DNA from: JACDER01 sp963717765
Lineage (GTDB): Bacteria > Actinomycetota > Thermoleophilia > Gaiellales > Gaiellaceae
Direction of reading: 5' to 3'
NCBI GenBank assembly: GCA_963717765.1
Contig: CAVQWX010000003.1
Coordinates: 558,001 to 622,000, forward strand
DNA: 64,000 nt
Shown here: one piece after another, positions 1 to 8,056 of the stretch
Position numbering within the stretch: position 1 is the first letter of the stretch
Layout: each line of letters starts with the position of its first letter
Program-made: the position numbers and the translations under genes
The notes under the pieces: model-generated
Database searches by the model: none
What the model was told of the DNA's origin: nothing
The model's input: the letters and a program-made list of their open reading frames with translations, nothing else

Positions 1-1
1 C

Positions 2-406
2 TCGGCTCAGACCCTCGCGACGACGGCTGTCGGAACGCTCGGCCCGACGAAGACCGTCGGCGAGACCACCGCGACGGTGCAGACCGCCAACCTCCTGAAC
101 GGGCTGGTCACGGCGACCGCGATCAAGGCGGTGGCCCACGGTGAGTTCGACGGTTCGAACTACACCTTCAACTCGAACGGGTCGGCGCTCGCCGTGAGCG
201 TCGCCGGCGTTCCTGTCCTGAACATCCAACCCAACACGACGATCCAGATCCCGCACGTCGGAACGCTGCACTTGTACCACGTGATCAACGGGCCGAAGGC
301 GATCACCGTGCGAATGATCGAGCTCGTGATCCAGACGAACAACAACGTGGGCCTCCCGGGAGGCACCGCGCTCCGCGTCGGAGACGCGAACGTCAGCTTC
401 CCCTGA
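2..406 (+). CDS. Choice-of-anchor P family protein, C-terminal part (5' end outside window)
   Basis: The frame is open from base 2 to the TGA ending at 406, so this is the C-terminal 134 residues of a longer protein whose start lies outside the window. The text is rich in T, A, G, V and N and contains ATVQTANLLNGLVTATAIKA near its beginning and NNNVGLPGGTALRVGDANVSFP-like sequence at its end. I recognise this pattern from choice-of-anchor P proteins, which are secreted actinobacterial proteins of unknown role. No sorting signal or membrane anchor is visible at the C-terminus. A GTG at 77 could be taken as a start, but the coding text clearly continues upstream of it. A hairpin terminator follows. 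Confidence 0.65.
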   Translation, partial: SAQTLATTAVGTLGPTKTVGETTATVQTANLLNGLVTATAIKAVAHGEFDGSNYTFNSNGSALAVSVAGVPVLNIQPNTTIQIPHVGTLHLYHVINGPKAITVRMIELVIQTNNNVGLPGGTALRVGDANVSFP

Positions 407-428
407 TCCCCCCTCGCTCGGGATGCTC

Positions 429-453
429 GGAGGGCCGGCAACGCCGGCCCTCC
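429..453. terminator. Hairpin terminator after the anchor-P gene
   Basis: GGAGGGCCGGC, a 3-base loop and GCCGGCCCTCC form a perfect 11-bp stem 22 bases after the stop codon. No long T run follows. Confidence 0.6.
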
Positions 454-600
454 GCGTGTCTGACGGTAAGATTCCGGCCGCGCACGAGGGCGCATCCGGT
501 CCGCGGGCAGGGCAGAGCCCACCTCATCGAACCGCCGCATCGCCAACCGATCTCTTCTCCGCCCGGGACGCGGACACGGGCTCTCTGGAGGGAGGTCGAG

Positions 601-1974
601 ATGAACCTGGAGCAACTCCGCAAGCAGGCCAAGGAGCTCGTCCGCTCGGCGCGTGCCGGCGACACCGAGGCGGTCGAGCGGCTCGGAGGCCGCGAGCCGA
701 TCCTCGCCCGAGCGCAGCTCGTCGTTGCGCGGGAGCAGGGGTATCCCAGCTGGCCCGCGCTCGTGGCCGCAGCCGAGGCGAATGCCGAGGCGTTCGTGAT
801 CGCGGCGACCAGCAACCATCGCACGCAAGCCGAGCGCATGCTCGAGGCCCGGCCTGAGATCGAGCGCGACCAGTGGGTAGGCCTCGTCCTCGGCCGCGGC
901 TGGGACGGCGATCCGAACGAGCCCGGCGGCCCGCGGAACTGGGCGCCGATCCTCTACGTCTGCCATTCGTGCTTCGCCTCGTCCGCGCTGGCCCGGGAGC
1001 TCCTCGCGCGAGGCGCCGATCCGAACGCGACCTTCGCCAATGAGTACGGCGAGATGTCGGCGCTGTACGGCGCAGCGGGCGTGGTGCACGACCCTGAGCT
1101 GACGAGGATTCTGCTCGAGGCCGGTGCGAACCCCGACGACGGGGAGTCGCTCTACCACTCCCTCGAGGACAGGAGTTCCGCTTGCCTGGAGCTCCTGCTC
1201 ACGCACGGGGCGACCGTCAACGGAACGAACGCGCTGCCGCACGCGCTCGACTACGAGGAGATCGAGCACGTCCGGCTCCTACTCGACGCGGGTGGCGATC
1301 CCAACGAGGGCGGCTATATGGCCCACGCGGTTCGCCGCGGCCGCGACCCGGAGGTGCTCCGGCTCCTGGCCGAGCACGGCACGGACCTGAACGAGCCTGG
1401 CGGAGAGACGTGGCGCGGGAACGTGCCGCTGCGGACGCCCTACCAGCACGCGTTCATCCGCGGCCGCGCCGACCAGGTCGAAGCTCTCGCCGACCTCGGC
1501 GCGGACACGGCGGTCGCTGACGAGGATCTCGCTCTCGCCGCGCTCGCGCGTGGCGAGAGCACGACGGGGCCATTCCCGGACGACCCGGACGCTCAGGAGG
1601 TCATCGTCATGGCCGCGTTGCAGGGCCACCTCGACGCCGTGCTGCAGGCCGTCGGCCCGAACTACCTGGGAGTCGTCGGCGGATCGCCGAGGTTGCCGCT
1701 GCTCGGGCACGCGGCCTGGGTCGGGGACGACGACGTCGTTCGCCGGCTACTGGAAGCAGGCGCCGATCCGTGCCGACCCGGCGAGGCCGAGTTCGCCATG
1801 CCGCTCGCTGTGGCAGCGCTCGGATCGCAGAACTATCGCGCGCCCGGGCGGGACTACGTTGCGGTCGCGGAGCTCCTCGTCGCGGCGGGCAACGAGATCG
1901 AGCCCCGGTTTCTCGAGGTCGCCGACGGGCCGCTATACGACTGGCTGGAGGCTAGGAGCGTGGACGTCGAGTAG
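601..1974 (+). CDS. Ankyrin repeat protein
   Basis: This 457-residue protein has a GGAGG at 591-595 just before the ATG. After an N-terminal region of about 120 residues it shows at least seven ankyrin-type helical repeats, with hallmarks such as ELLARGADPNAT, ILLEAGANPDD, LLLTHGATVNG, LLLDAGGDPNEGG, LLAEHGTDLNEPG and LLEAGADPC. Ankyrin repeats mediate protein-protein contacts; the partner cannot be read from the sequence. There is no signal peptide or membrane segment, so it is probably cytoplasmic. It stands alone between a terminator and a convergent gene pair. The N-terminal 60 residues (NLEQLRKQAKELVRSARAGD) resemble the lead-in found in other actinobacterial ankyrin proteins. Confidence 0.85.
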   Translation: MNLEQLRKQAKELVRSARAGDTEAVERLGGREPILARAQLVVAREQGYPSWPALVAAAEANAEAFVIAATSNHRTQAERMLEARPEIERDQWVGLVLGRGWDGDPNEPGGPRNWAPILYVCHSCFASSALARELLARGADPNATFANEYGEMSALYGAAGVVHDPELTRILLEAGANPDDGESLYHSLEDRSSACLELLLTHGATVNGTNALPHALDYEEIEHVRLLLDAGGDPNEGGYMAHAVRRGRDPEVLRLLAEHGTDLNEPGGETWRGNVPLRTPYQHAFIRGRADQVEALADLGADTAVADEDLALAALARGESTTGPFPDDPDAQEVIVMAALQGHLDAVLQAVGPNYLGVVGGSPRLPLLGHAAWVGDDDVVRRLLEAGADPCRPGEAEFAMPLAVAALGSQNYRAPGRDYVAVAELLVAAGNEIEPRFLEVADGPLYDWLEARSVDVE

Positions 1975-2065
1975 GCGCTGCCGCGACCTTCCGCTTCTCG
2001 CGTTCCTTCTTCTTGCGCTGGCGGTCGTGCTTCCAGCGCATTCTCGCGCGCGATCCCCGTCCCAT
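1952..2065 (-). CDS. Possible small basic protein, 37 residues
   Basis: An ATG 11 bases after the histidine phosphatase stop opens a 37-codon frame. It encodes a strongly basic, helix-prone peptide beginning MGRGSRARMRWKHDRQRKKK and continuing EREKRKVAAA. The composition resembles small RNA-binding or ribosome-associated proteins, but I cannot name a family. It lies downstream of and in the same orientation as the phosphatase gene, so it could be co-transcribed with it. Its last codons overlap the antisense 3' end of the ankyrin gene by 23 bp. No clear Shine-Dalgarno sequence is seen. It could be a chance frame; the non-random composition is the main argument for it. Confidence 0.35.
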   Translation of the reverse strand: MGRGSRARMRWKHDRQRKKKEREKRKVAAAPTRRPRS

Positions 2066-2076
2066 GGCGCGACAGC

Positions 2077-2661
2077 CTACCCGGCGAGCTGCTCGATCCG
2101 CTCTGCGGCTCGCCGGAGGGACGGGTCGGCGAAGAGGTACGCCGTGGCATTGCGGATCTCGTGCATCGGCCCGTCCAGGTCGTCGGAGCCGCACGCGGCG
2201 TTGAGCGCGTAGCGGATCGGGATCTCGTGAGTCACGACAAGGGCGACCTCCGGCGTCTCGCGCTCGAGCAGCTTGCGAAAGGCGATTGCGTAGCGCCTCG
2301 CTGCCTCCACGAGGCTTTCGCCGCCGGGGAACTGGTCCGCCCGCGTGTGCTCCTTCTTCCATGCGCGGTAGTTCTCGATCGTCTCGCCTTCGAGGTCGCC
2401 GACGTAGATGTCGTCGAGGAGCGGCTCGACCTCGAAGGGGACGTCGCGGCCCTCGAGCGCGATCAGCGCCGTCTGGCGCGTGCGGTCGAAGCGCGTGTGG
2501 ACGCAGAGGCCGATCGGGACGTTCGCGATCTGCTGCCCGAGACCTTGCGCGTCCTGGCGCCCATCCTCCGTCAGGTCGACGCGCACGGTCGGGTCGCCGT
2601 TGATGCGCTGCTCGACGTTGAGCGTGGACTGTCCGTGCCGCGCGATCAGGAAGAGACGCAT
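2077..2661 (-). CDS. Histidine phosphatase family protein (phosphoglycerate mutase-like)
   Basis: The protein has about 194 residues from the ATG at 2661. The catalytic RHG triad (R8-H9-G10 in LFLIARHGQST) is next to the N-terminus, where the family places it. VTHEIPIRYAL supplies the second histidine and DLEGETI a conserved acidic loop. Family members transfer or remove phosphate through a phosphohistidine; the substrate here is unknown. An upstream in-frame start at 2715 would add 18 residues (MKRPRAESAPTPALG) that do not look like family sequence, so I prefer 2661. The gene is convergent with the ankyrin gene and divergent from the phospholipase-like gene. Confidence 0.8.
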   Translation of the reverse strand: MRLFLIARHGQSTLNVEQRINGDPTVRVDLTEDGRQDAQGLGQQIANVPIGLCVHTRFDRTRQTALIALEGRDVPFEVEPLLDDIYVGDLEGETIENYRAWKKEHTRADQFPGGESLVEAARRYAIAFRKLLERETPEVALVVTHEIPIRYALNAACGSDDLDGPMHEIRNATAYLFADPSLRRAAERIEQLAG

Positions 2662-2773
2662 CGGCGGGCAGCCTAGCGCCGGCGTCGGCGCACTTTCGGC
2701 ACGAGGGCGTTTCACACGCGTTCGACCCGTTTACCTAAGTTGCCTCAGGAGAAAACAATCGAAGGAGGCAGCA

Positions 2774-3379
2774 ATGAAACGGATCTGTGCGCTACCCGCC
2801 GTTGCGGTGGCGCTAATGCTGGCGCTGGTCGCGGCGGTGGCCGTGTCGCTATCGGCGGGCGTACCGAAGGCCTCGGCCTACGTGCTCGCAAACGGCTGCG
2901 ACGAGTACAACCCAGTGAACGGCAAGACATATCGCTGCACGCCCGACCGATCGACCTTCTACACACCCGACGGGCTCAATCCAAACTGGGTGTGGCCGGG
3001 CACCGAGGGGAAGGCGTTCGGGGACGACCTCGGCCGTGGGGTCACCGTCAACGACAACATCGGGATCCCGCCACCGGCGGCGTACGTGCCGAGCCGCGAC
3101 TACTGCAGCAAACCGGGTTGGTTGTACTCACCCTTTGCGGGTCGCTGGAACTACGCCTGCTACAACCACGATGTCTGTTACGGCTCCCAAAAGGGTCGTC
3201 TCTACTGCGACGTGGTGTTCTGGCGCGAGATGGTTTCGGCATGCACCTCGAGGTGGGCTCCGGACCCATTGCACGATGCATGCATGGCAGAGGCTGATCT
3301 CTGGTACACCGTGGTCAGGATCTCTGGACAATCTCACTACAAGCCGCGGCAGACGAGCTACGAGCCCAGAGGGAACTAG
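2774..3379 (+). CDS. Secreted phospholipase A2-like protein
   Basis: The 201-residue protein starts at an ATG preceded by GAAGGAGG (2761-2768). Residues 1-35 form a signal peptide (basic start, long A/V/L core, ASA before the cut), so the product is exported. The mature part carries the phospholipase A2 active-site signature CYNHDVCYG, with H132 and D133 as the predicted catalytic pair and several flanking cysteines able to form disulfides. This resembles prokaryotic PLA2, which releases a fatty acid from the sn-2 position of phospholipids using calcium. The next gene begins one base after its stop, so the two are probably made together. Confidence 0.7.
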   Translation: MKRICALPAVAVALMLALVAAVAVSLSAGVPKASAYVLANGCDEYNPVNGKTYRCTPDRSTFYTPDGLNPNWVWPGTEGKAFGDDLGRGVTVNDNIGIPPPAAYVPSRDYCSKPGWLYSPFAGRWNYACYNHDVCYGSQKGRLYCDVVFWREMVSACTSRWAPDPLHDACMAEADLWYTVVRISGQSHYKPRQTSYEPRGN

Positions 3380-3380
3380 G

Positions 3381-3917
3381 ATGCGTGTCCAGGTGCGAGC
3401 GCTCTCCACGTTGGCGGCCGTGTCCATGCTCACGGCAGTCCCAGTCGCGCAGACGATGCCACTTTCGAAGCATGAGGGCCTACAGCGCTACTTCGCTGCG
3501 ACTACTGCTCAGATCATGTCGTACAAAGCGCTGGCCTCGCGCCTGGACAGCATTCTCAGCGAGCGACCAATGGTCAATGTGGACCCCAAGGTCGAGAGGT
3601 TGTACAAGATCGCCGGCGGCTTCGAGGATCTCGCCGCCCGATGGCACCGGATCGCGGCAACGAAAGGGCTCAGGACTCGACACAGCGGAATGGGACGTGT
3701 CTTCGAGATCGAAGCGAGTGGGTGGCGGATCTACGCTGCCGCGCTCTTCACGCGCCACTTGGATGAGCTCCGCGCAGCCACGACGCAACTTGGGTCGATG
3801 CTTCGCACCGCCGCCTACCTGCAGAGACGATGGGCGGCGGCGCTGCAGGGGGCACTCATCCGGGCCGATCTCTCTGTCCCGAGATGGCTGCGCAGGATGG
3901 CCACCTCGCCGCTGTGA
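3381..3917 (+). CDS. Exported hypothetical protein, partner of the phospholipase-like gene
   Basis: This 178-residue protein starts one base after the PLA2-like stop, with AGAGGGAA at 3368-3375 serving as a ribosome site inside the upstream gene. Residues 1-23 look like a signal peptide (MRVQVRALSTLAAVSMLTAVPVA). The rest is predicted mostly helical, rich in A, R and L, with no cysteines and no motif I recognise. Tight coupling to a secreted phospholipase suggests a helper, chaperone or inhibitor role, but that is inference from position only. Longer upstream in-frame starts would overlap the PLA2 coding region extensively and are unlikely. Confidence 0.65.
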   Translation: MRVQVRALSTLAAVSMLTAVPVAQTMPLSKHEGLQRYFAATTAQIMSYKALASRLDSILSERPMVNVDPKVERLYKIAGGFEDLAARWHRIAATKGLRTRHSGMGRVFEIEASGWRIYAAALFTRHLDELRAATTQLGSMLRTAAYLQRRWAAALQGALIRADLSVPRWLRRMATSPL

Positions 3918-3948
3918 GAAACGAGGTGTTGCCCCAGAGCTGAGGTGG

Positions 3949-3954
3949 TACCCT
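3949..3954 (+). promoter_or_regulatory. -10 box, leaderless start
   Basis: TACCCT lies 7 bases before the ATG at 3962, the spacing seen before many genes in this window. No convincing -35 hexamer is visible. Confidence 0.4.
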
Positions 3955-3961
3955 GCGATCG

Positions 3962-4207
3962 ATGGTCTGGGAGTTCGTTTTTCTGATGCTCATCCTCAAG
4001 ATCCCGGTCATCTACCTCTGCTTGGTCGTCTACTGGGCAATCAGGGGTGACCGCGGGCCCGCCGAGGCCGCCCGGCTCGGGGCCAGGCCTGACATCGAGC
4101 CCAGGCCGCCGTGGGCGCGCCGTCCCACCGGCCGCCGGACCGGGCCGCATGGCTCGCCCGGCCGCCGCTATGCCCGCGTTGCTAGACGAGCGCCCGCCGG
4201 CGCGTGA
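3962..4207 (+). CDS. Small membrane protein with basic tail
   Basis: This 81-residue protein begins with one strong transmembrane helix (VWEFVFLMLILKIPVIYLCLVVYWAI, residues 2-27). A proline-, arginine- and glycine-rich cytoplasmic tail follows (RPPWARRPTGRRTGPHG). I do not recognise a named family. The ATG sits 7 bases after a TACCCT box, consistent with a leaderless transcript. Its TGA overlaps the GTG of the next small membrane gene (GTGA at 4204-4207), so the two are translationally coupled. Confidence 0.65.
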   Translation: MVWEFVFLMLILKIPVIYLCLVVYWAIRGDRGPAEAARLGARPDIEPRPPWARRPTGRRTGPHGSPGRRYARVARRAPAGA

Positions 4208-4464
4208 ACGTCCAGCCCGTCGACCGACCGAGCACCGCCGACCTCGTGTCCGGCTTCCTGTCCGTGATCGCGATCTTTGCGGGGCTCTTCTCGCTGGCCT
4301 ACCGGCCCGTCCGCGTGGACACGTTCGCGATCATCCTTGCGTTCGTCGCGGCCGGCCTGAGCGGACGGAACCAGCGCCTCGCCGGGATCGCGGTGGCGGT
4401 GACGGCGACGTGCTTCATTTTCGGGATGCTGTTCGCCATCCTGGCCGAGAAACCGCTCTTCTAG
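4204..4464 (+). CDS. Small two-helix membrane protein
   Basis: The 86-residue product starts at a GTG overlapping the stop of the preceding gene by 4 bases. It has two or three hydrophobic segments: residues 13-32 (SGFLSVIAIFAGLFSLAY), 40-52 and 59-80 (AGIAVAVTATCFIFGMLFAIL). No motif is recognised. It forms a two-gene unit with the upstream small membrane protein and lies 22 bases before sucA. Whether it is functionally linked to sucA cannot be read from the sequence. Confidence 0.65.
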   Translation: MNVQPVDRPSTADLVSGFLSVIAIFAGLFSLAYRPVRVDTFAIILAFVAAGLSGRNQRLAGIAVAVTATCFIFGMLFAILAEKPLF

Positions 4465-4486
4465 GCGGCTTGCTACAACAACATCA

Positions 4487-7291
4487 ATGGCTTCACCAGA
4501 AGTCGACGGACTGAACTCGGGATACGCCCGGCTCCTGCTCGAGCAGTACCTCGAGAATCCGGAAGCGGTCCCCGAAGAATGGCGGGACGTCTTCGAGAGC
4601 GGCGACAGCGAGCTCGTCGCGACGCACCCGGGCCTCGCGCGGCTGCTCGAGCGCCTGCGTGTGGCCGAGAACGGCGACTCCGCGTCGGCCGAGGCCCGAC
4701 CTGCACCCGCCCCGGCCGCTCCCGCTGTGGCGCCCGACGAGGACCTTCTCGCGGCCGTTGCCGCCGGCACCTCGCTCATCAAGGCCTTCCGGACCCACGG
4801 CCATCTGGCCGCCCACCTCGACCCGCTCGGCTCCGAGCCCGTCGGCGATCCCGCCCTCGAGCCCGAGAGCCTCGGCCTCACGCCGGAGCTGATGGAGCAG
4901 ATCCCCGCGTCCATCCTGCGCGTGTACGTCCCCGGCGAAAACCTCGCCGAGGTCTTGCCGCACATGAAGGAGACCTACTGCGGGACGATGGCCTTCGAGA
5001 CCGAGCACATCTCGAACCACGAAGAGCGTGTCTGGCTCCGTAAGGCGATCGAGTCCGGCCACTACCGCACGCCGCTCGCGCCCGAGGAGAAGAAGGAGCT
5101 CCTCGCGAGGCTCGTTCAGACGGAAGGTCTCGAGCAGTTCCTCCATCGCACGTTCCTCGGACAGAAGCAGTTCTCCATCGAGGGGCTCGACGTGCTCATC
5201 CCGATGCTCGACGAGGCGATCGACCTCGCCGCCGACGCGCGCGCGCACGAGGTCGTGATCGGCATGGCCCACCGCGGGCGGCTCAACGTCCTCGCGCACA
5301 CGATCGGCGTCCCCTACGAGGAGATCCTGCGGGAGTTCGAGGGGGAGCGGACGACGGAGGCGGTCACCGCCGATCCGGAGCGGGGGAGTGGGGACGTCAA
5401 GTACCACCACGGGGCCGACGGAACGCGCGCGACCGAGGCGGGGGAGATCACGGTCACGCTGGCCGCCAACCCCAGCCATCTCGAGGCCGTCGACCCGATC
5501 GTCGAGGGCAGGACGCGTGCCGAGCAGACCGACCGCAGCTCCGGCCCCGGCATCCACGATCCGCATGTTGCGCTCCCAATCCTCATCCACGGCGACGCTT
5601 CCTTCCCGGGGCAGGGGGTCGTGGCCGAGACGCTGAATCTCGAGGACCTTGCCGGCTATACCACCGGCGGAACGCTGCACATCATCGCCAACAACCAGAT
5701 CGGCTTCACCACGGATCCGCAGGAGGGGCGTTCGACACGCTATTCGAGCGACCTGGCGAAGGGCTTCGACATCCCGATCATCCACGTCAACGCCGATGAC
5801 GCCGAGGCGGCCATCTCGGCAATCCGGCTCGCGCTCGCCTTCCGCAACCGCTTCGGCCAGGACGTCGTCGTCGACCTTGTCGGCTACCGGCGGCACGGCC
5901 ACAACGAGCAGGACGAGTCCGCGTACACACAGCCTCTGATGGCTGAGCGGATCGCGAACCAGCCGACGGTGCTCGAGCGGTTTGCGCGCAGGCTCGTGGA
6001 GAAGGGCGTGGTGACCGAAGAGGAAGTGGATGGCGAGGAGAAGGCGCTTGTGGACGAGCTCAAGCGCGCACACCAGGCGCTCAAGGACAGCTTCGCCAAG
6101 GGGGAAGACGAAGAGCTTCCCGCACCTGCCGACGTCCCGGCCGAGATCGTCACCGCCGTCCCCGCGGAGCAGCTCCAGGAGCTCAACCGCGAGCTCATGC
6201 GCGTTCCGGACGACTTCACCGTCCATCCCAAGCTCGCGCGCCAGCTCGAGCGCCGCATCCCCGCGCTGGAGGACGGCGGCATCGACTGGGGACAGGCGGA
6301 GTCGCTGGCATTTGCGACGTTGCTGGTCGAAGGTATCCCCATCCGGCTGACCGGACAGGACACGGAGCGGGGGACGTTCTCGCACCGGCACCTCGTCCTG
6401 CACGACGCCGAGACGGGCGAACGCTACGCACCGATCCAGAACCTGGACGAGGCCGAAGCGTCGTTCGAGGTCTACAACTCGCCCCTGTCCGAGTACGGGG
6501 CGGTCGGCTTCGAGTACGGCTACTCCATCTCGGCTTCCGAGGCGCTCGTCCTGTGGGAGGCGCAGTTCGGCGACTTCGTAAACGGCGCGCAGATCGTCAT
6601 CGACCAGTTCATCGTTTCCGGCCGGGCCAAGTGGGGACAAAACTCACGGCTGACGCTCCTCCTCCCGCACGGATACGAGGGGAACGGCCCGGAGCACTCG
6701 AGCGCGCGGCTCGAGCGCTTCCTGCAGCTCGCGGCCGAGGGGAACATCCGCGTCGCCAACCCGTCGAGCGCGGCGCAGTACTTCCACTTGATCCGCCGCC
6801 AGGCGCTCGACCCGAGCGCGCGGCCGCTCGTGGTGATGACTCCAAAAGGATTGCTTCGGCTGAAAGAAGCCGCCTCCTCGGTCGGCGAGCTGACCGACGG
6901 ACGCTTCAGGCCGGTCATCGACGACCCGTCTGCCCAGCACGCCGAGGTGCGGCGCCTCGTGGTCGTCTCGGGGAAGCTCTACTACGACATCCTCGCCGGC
7001 GGCGAGCGCCCGCCGGAGGTGGCGGTCGCGCGGCTGGAGCAGCTCTACCCGTTCCCGGTCGAGGAGTTCGCCGAGCTCATCGCCGGCTATCCGTCGCTCG
7101 AGGACGTCGTGTGGGCCCAGGAGGAGCCGCAGAACATGGGCGCGTGGCGCGCGACGCGCCACCGTCTCGAGCAGGCCGGGCTCCCGCTTCGTTACATCGG
7201 CCGGCAGTGGCGCGCGAGCACGAGCGAGGGCTACCCGACGACGCATGCCCGGGAGCAGGAGCGGATCGTCCGCGAAGCCCTCGCCTACTGA
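4487..7291 (+). CDS. sucA: 2-oxoglutarate dehydrogenase E1 component
   Basis: This 934-residue thiamine-diphosphate enzyme decarboxylates 2-oxoglutarate in the TCA cycle and hands succinyl to E2. Residues 4-40 match the short E1 N-terminal domain (SGYARLLLEQYLENP). GMAHRGRLN lies near 259, GDASFPGQG near 369 and NNQIGFTT near 402. The pyrimidine-binding half carries GFEYGYS near 674, AQFGDFVNGAQ near 692 and LLPHGYEGNGPEHSSARLE near 725. The length matches E. coli-type SucA. It lacks the fused succinyltransferase domain of mycobacterial Kgd, so a separate E2 must be encoded elsewhere. TACAAC lies 7 bases before the ATG, hinting at a leaderless start; no Shine-Dalgarno is seen. Confidence 0.95.
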   Translation: MASPEVDGLNSGYARLLLEQYLENPEAVPEEWRDVFESGDSELVATHPGLARLLERLRVAENGDSASAEARPAPAPAAPAVAPDEDLLAAVAAGTSLIKAFRTHGHLAAHLDPLGSEPVGDPALEPESLGLTPELMEQIPASILRVYVPGENLAEVLPHMKETYCGTMAFETEHISNHEERVWLRKAIESGHYRTPLAPEEKKELLARLVQTEGLEQFLHRTFLGQKQFSIEGLDVLIPMLDEAIDLAADARAHEVVIGMAHRGRLNVLAHTIGVPYEEILREFEGERTTEAVTADPERGSGDVKYHHGADGTRATEAGEITVTLAANPSHLEAVDPIVEGRTRAEQTDRSSGPGIHDPHVALPILIHGDASFPGQGVVAETLNLEDLAGYTTGGTLHIIANNQIGFTTDPQEGRSTRYSSDLAKGFDIPIIHVNADDAEAAISAIRLALAFRNRFGQDVVVDLVGYRRHGHNEQDESAYTQPLMAERIANQPTVLERFARRLVEKGVVTEEEVDGEEKALVDELKRAHQALKDSFAKGEDEELPAPADVPAEIVTAVPAEQLQELNRELMRVPDDFTVHPKLARQLERRIPALEDGGIDWGQAESLAFATLLVEGIPIRLTGQDTERGTFSHRHLVLHDAETGERYAPIQNLDEAEASFEVYNSPLSEYGAVGFEYGYSISASEALVLWEAQFGDFVNGAQIVIDQFIVSGRAKWGQNSRLTLLLPHGYEGNGPEHSSARLERFLQLAAEGNIRVANPSSAAQYFHLIRRQALDPSARPLVVMTPKGLLRLKEAASSVGELTDGRFRPVIDDPSAQHAEVRRLVVVSGKLYYDILAGGERPPEVAVARLEQLYPFPVEEFAELIAGYPSLEDVVWAQEEPQNMGAWRATRHRLEQAGLPLRYIGRQWRASTSEGYPTTHAREQERIVREALAY

Positions 7292-7306
7292 TATGGAGAT
7301 TGCCCG

Positions 7307-7341
7307 GCGACCGCCCCGGCAGCCCGGGGACGGGTGGTCGC
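7307..7341. terminator. Hairpin after sucA
   Basis: GCGACC pairs with GGTCGC and inner CCCCGG with CCGGGG, giving an interrupted GC-rich stem 15 bases after the sucA stop. A short GTGTTCT follows. Confidence 0.45.
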
Positions 7342-7406
7342 GGTGTTCTCAGTCAAGCGTCGCCGCCTCCCACATCAGCACGGCCGGATAGCAACCTCCA
7401 TAGGGT

Positions 7407-7595
7407 CTAGGGTTTGGCGCGTTTTTGGTACTGGCGATAGCGCGTGGCCGCGAGAGCAGCGATGCGCGGGCCGTGCTTGGCAGCGACGGCCATGACCTGG
7501 CGGCGGTACTCGGGCGGCAGGCGGCGCCAGAGATCCCAGGTCGTGAGGGCGATTCCGACCGGCCCGAGCTTGCGTGTGAAGACGCGTCCAACCAT
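7407..7595 (-). CDS. Small conserved-looking hypothetical protein
   Basis: From the ATG at 7595 the product is 62 residues and reads like a real small helical protein: KLGPVGIALTTWDLWRRL, then PPEYRRQVMAVAAKHGPR and a basic end (RYRQYQKRAKP). An in-frame ATG six codons upstream (7613) is the alternative start. Neither has a strong ribosome site. There is no signal peptide, and the only hydrophobic stretch is too short for a clear membrane segment. It is convergent with sucA across a hairpin. I do not recognise a family. Confidence 0.5.
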   Translation of the reverse strand: MVGRVFTRKLGPVGIALTTWDLWRRLPPEYRRQVMAVAAKHGPRIAALAATRYRQYQKRAKP

Positions 7596-7735
7596 GCAGG
7601 CCCATTGTGACAAGAGTGAGAGGGGTGCCGCCTTGTGCCGACTGCGACGAGACCGGGCGGAAGAAGTTCCTGCAATGTCGTTAGAATCGCCGGCTGAGCA
7701 TCAGCATCCTCGACACCGACACAGGAGGGGAACAT

Positions 7736-8041
7736 ATGCCGGTGGAGACGCCGTCGTTCTTCGCGCAAGTCATCCAGGACCATCTCGAACTGAAAAGACG
7801 CAACGCCGAGCTCGAGCCGGCTATGCCGCTCAATCGCTACCGCGCCGACGATCCGTTCGACAACCATCCACTGTTCAAGACGGAAGAGCAGGCTCGCATC
7901 GAGGACACGATGGACGGGCAGGACGCCTCCCCGGTCGCGACCAAGACGCTGAAGTGGCCCGGCGAGGACCCGGACGAGCAGCTCCCGGAGATCGAGCAGA
8001 ACCTCTGGAGCCAGTCCCGGGACTTCGACTGGGGCGACTGA
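7736..8041 (+). CDS. Hypothetical acidic protein, 101 residues
   Basis: AGGAGGGG at 7723-7730 gives this ATG one of the best ribosome sites in the window. The product is acidic and soluble (FFAQVIQDHLELKRRNAELE near the start, then MPLNRYRADDPFDNHPLF, ending WSQSRDFDWGD), with no signal peptide or known motif. A TTAGAAT near 7681 could be the -10 of a short-leader transcript. It is convergent with udgX; the two stop codons are 3 bases apart and embedded in a perfect palindrome. Confidence 0.7.
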   Translation: MPVETPSFFAQVIQDHLELKRRNAELEPAMPLNRYRADDPFDNHPLFKTEEQARIEDTMDGQDASPVATKTLKWPGEDPDEQLPEIEQNLWSQSRDFDWGD

Positions 8042-8056
8042 GCTCTAGCTAGAGCT
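8041..8056. terminator. Perfect 16-bp palindrome between convergent stops
   Basis: AGCTCTAGCTAGAGCT is its own reverse complement. It overlaps the stop codons of the plus-strand hypothetical gene and of udgX. It could be a bidirectional terminator or a protein site. Confidence 0.35.

Noticed and set aside
4493..6640. 715-codon frame antisense to sucA
   Set aside because: It is a shadow of a strongly conserved gene on the plus strand, with no domain of its own.
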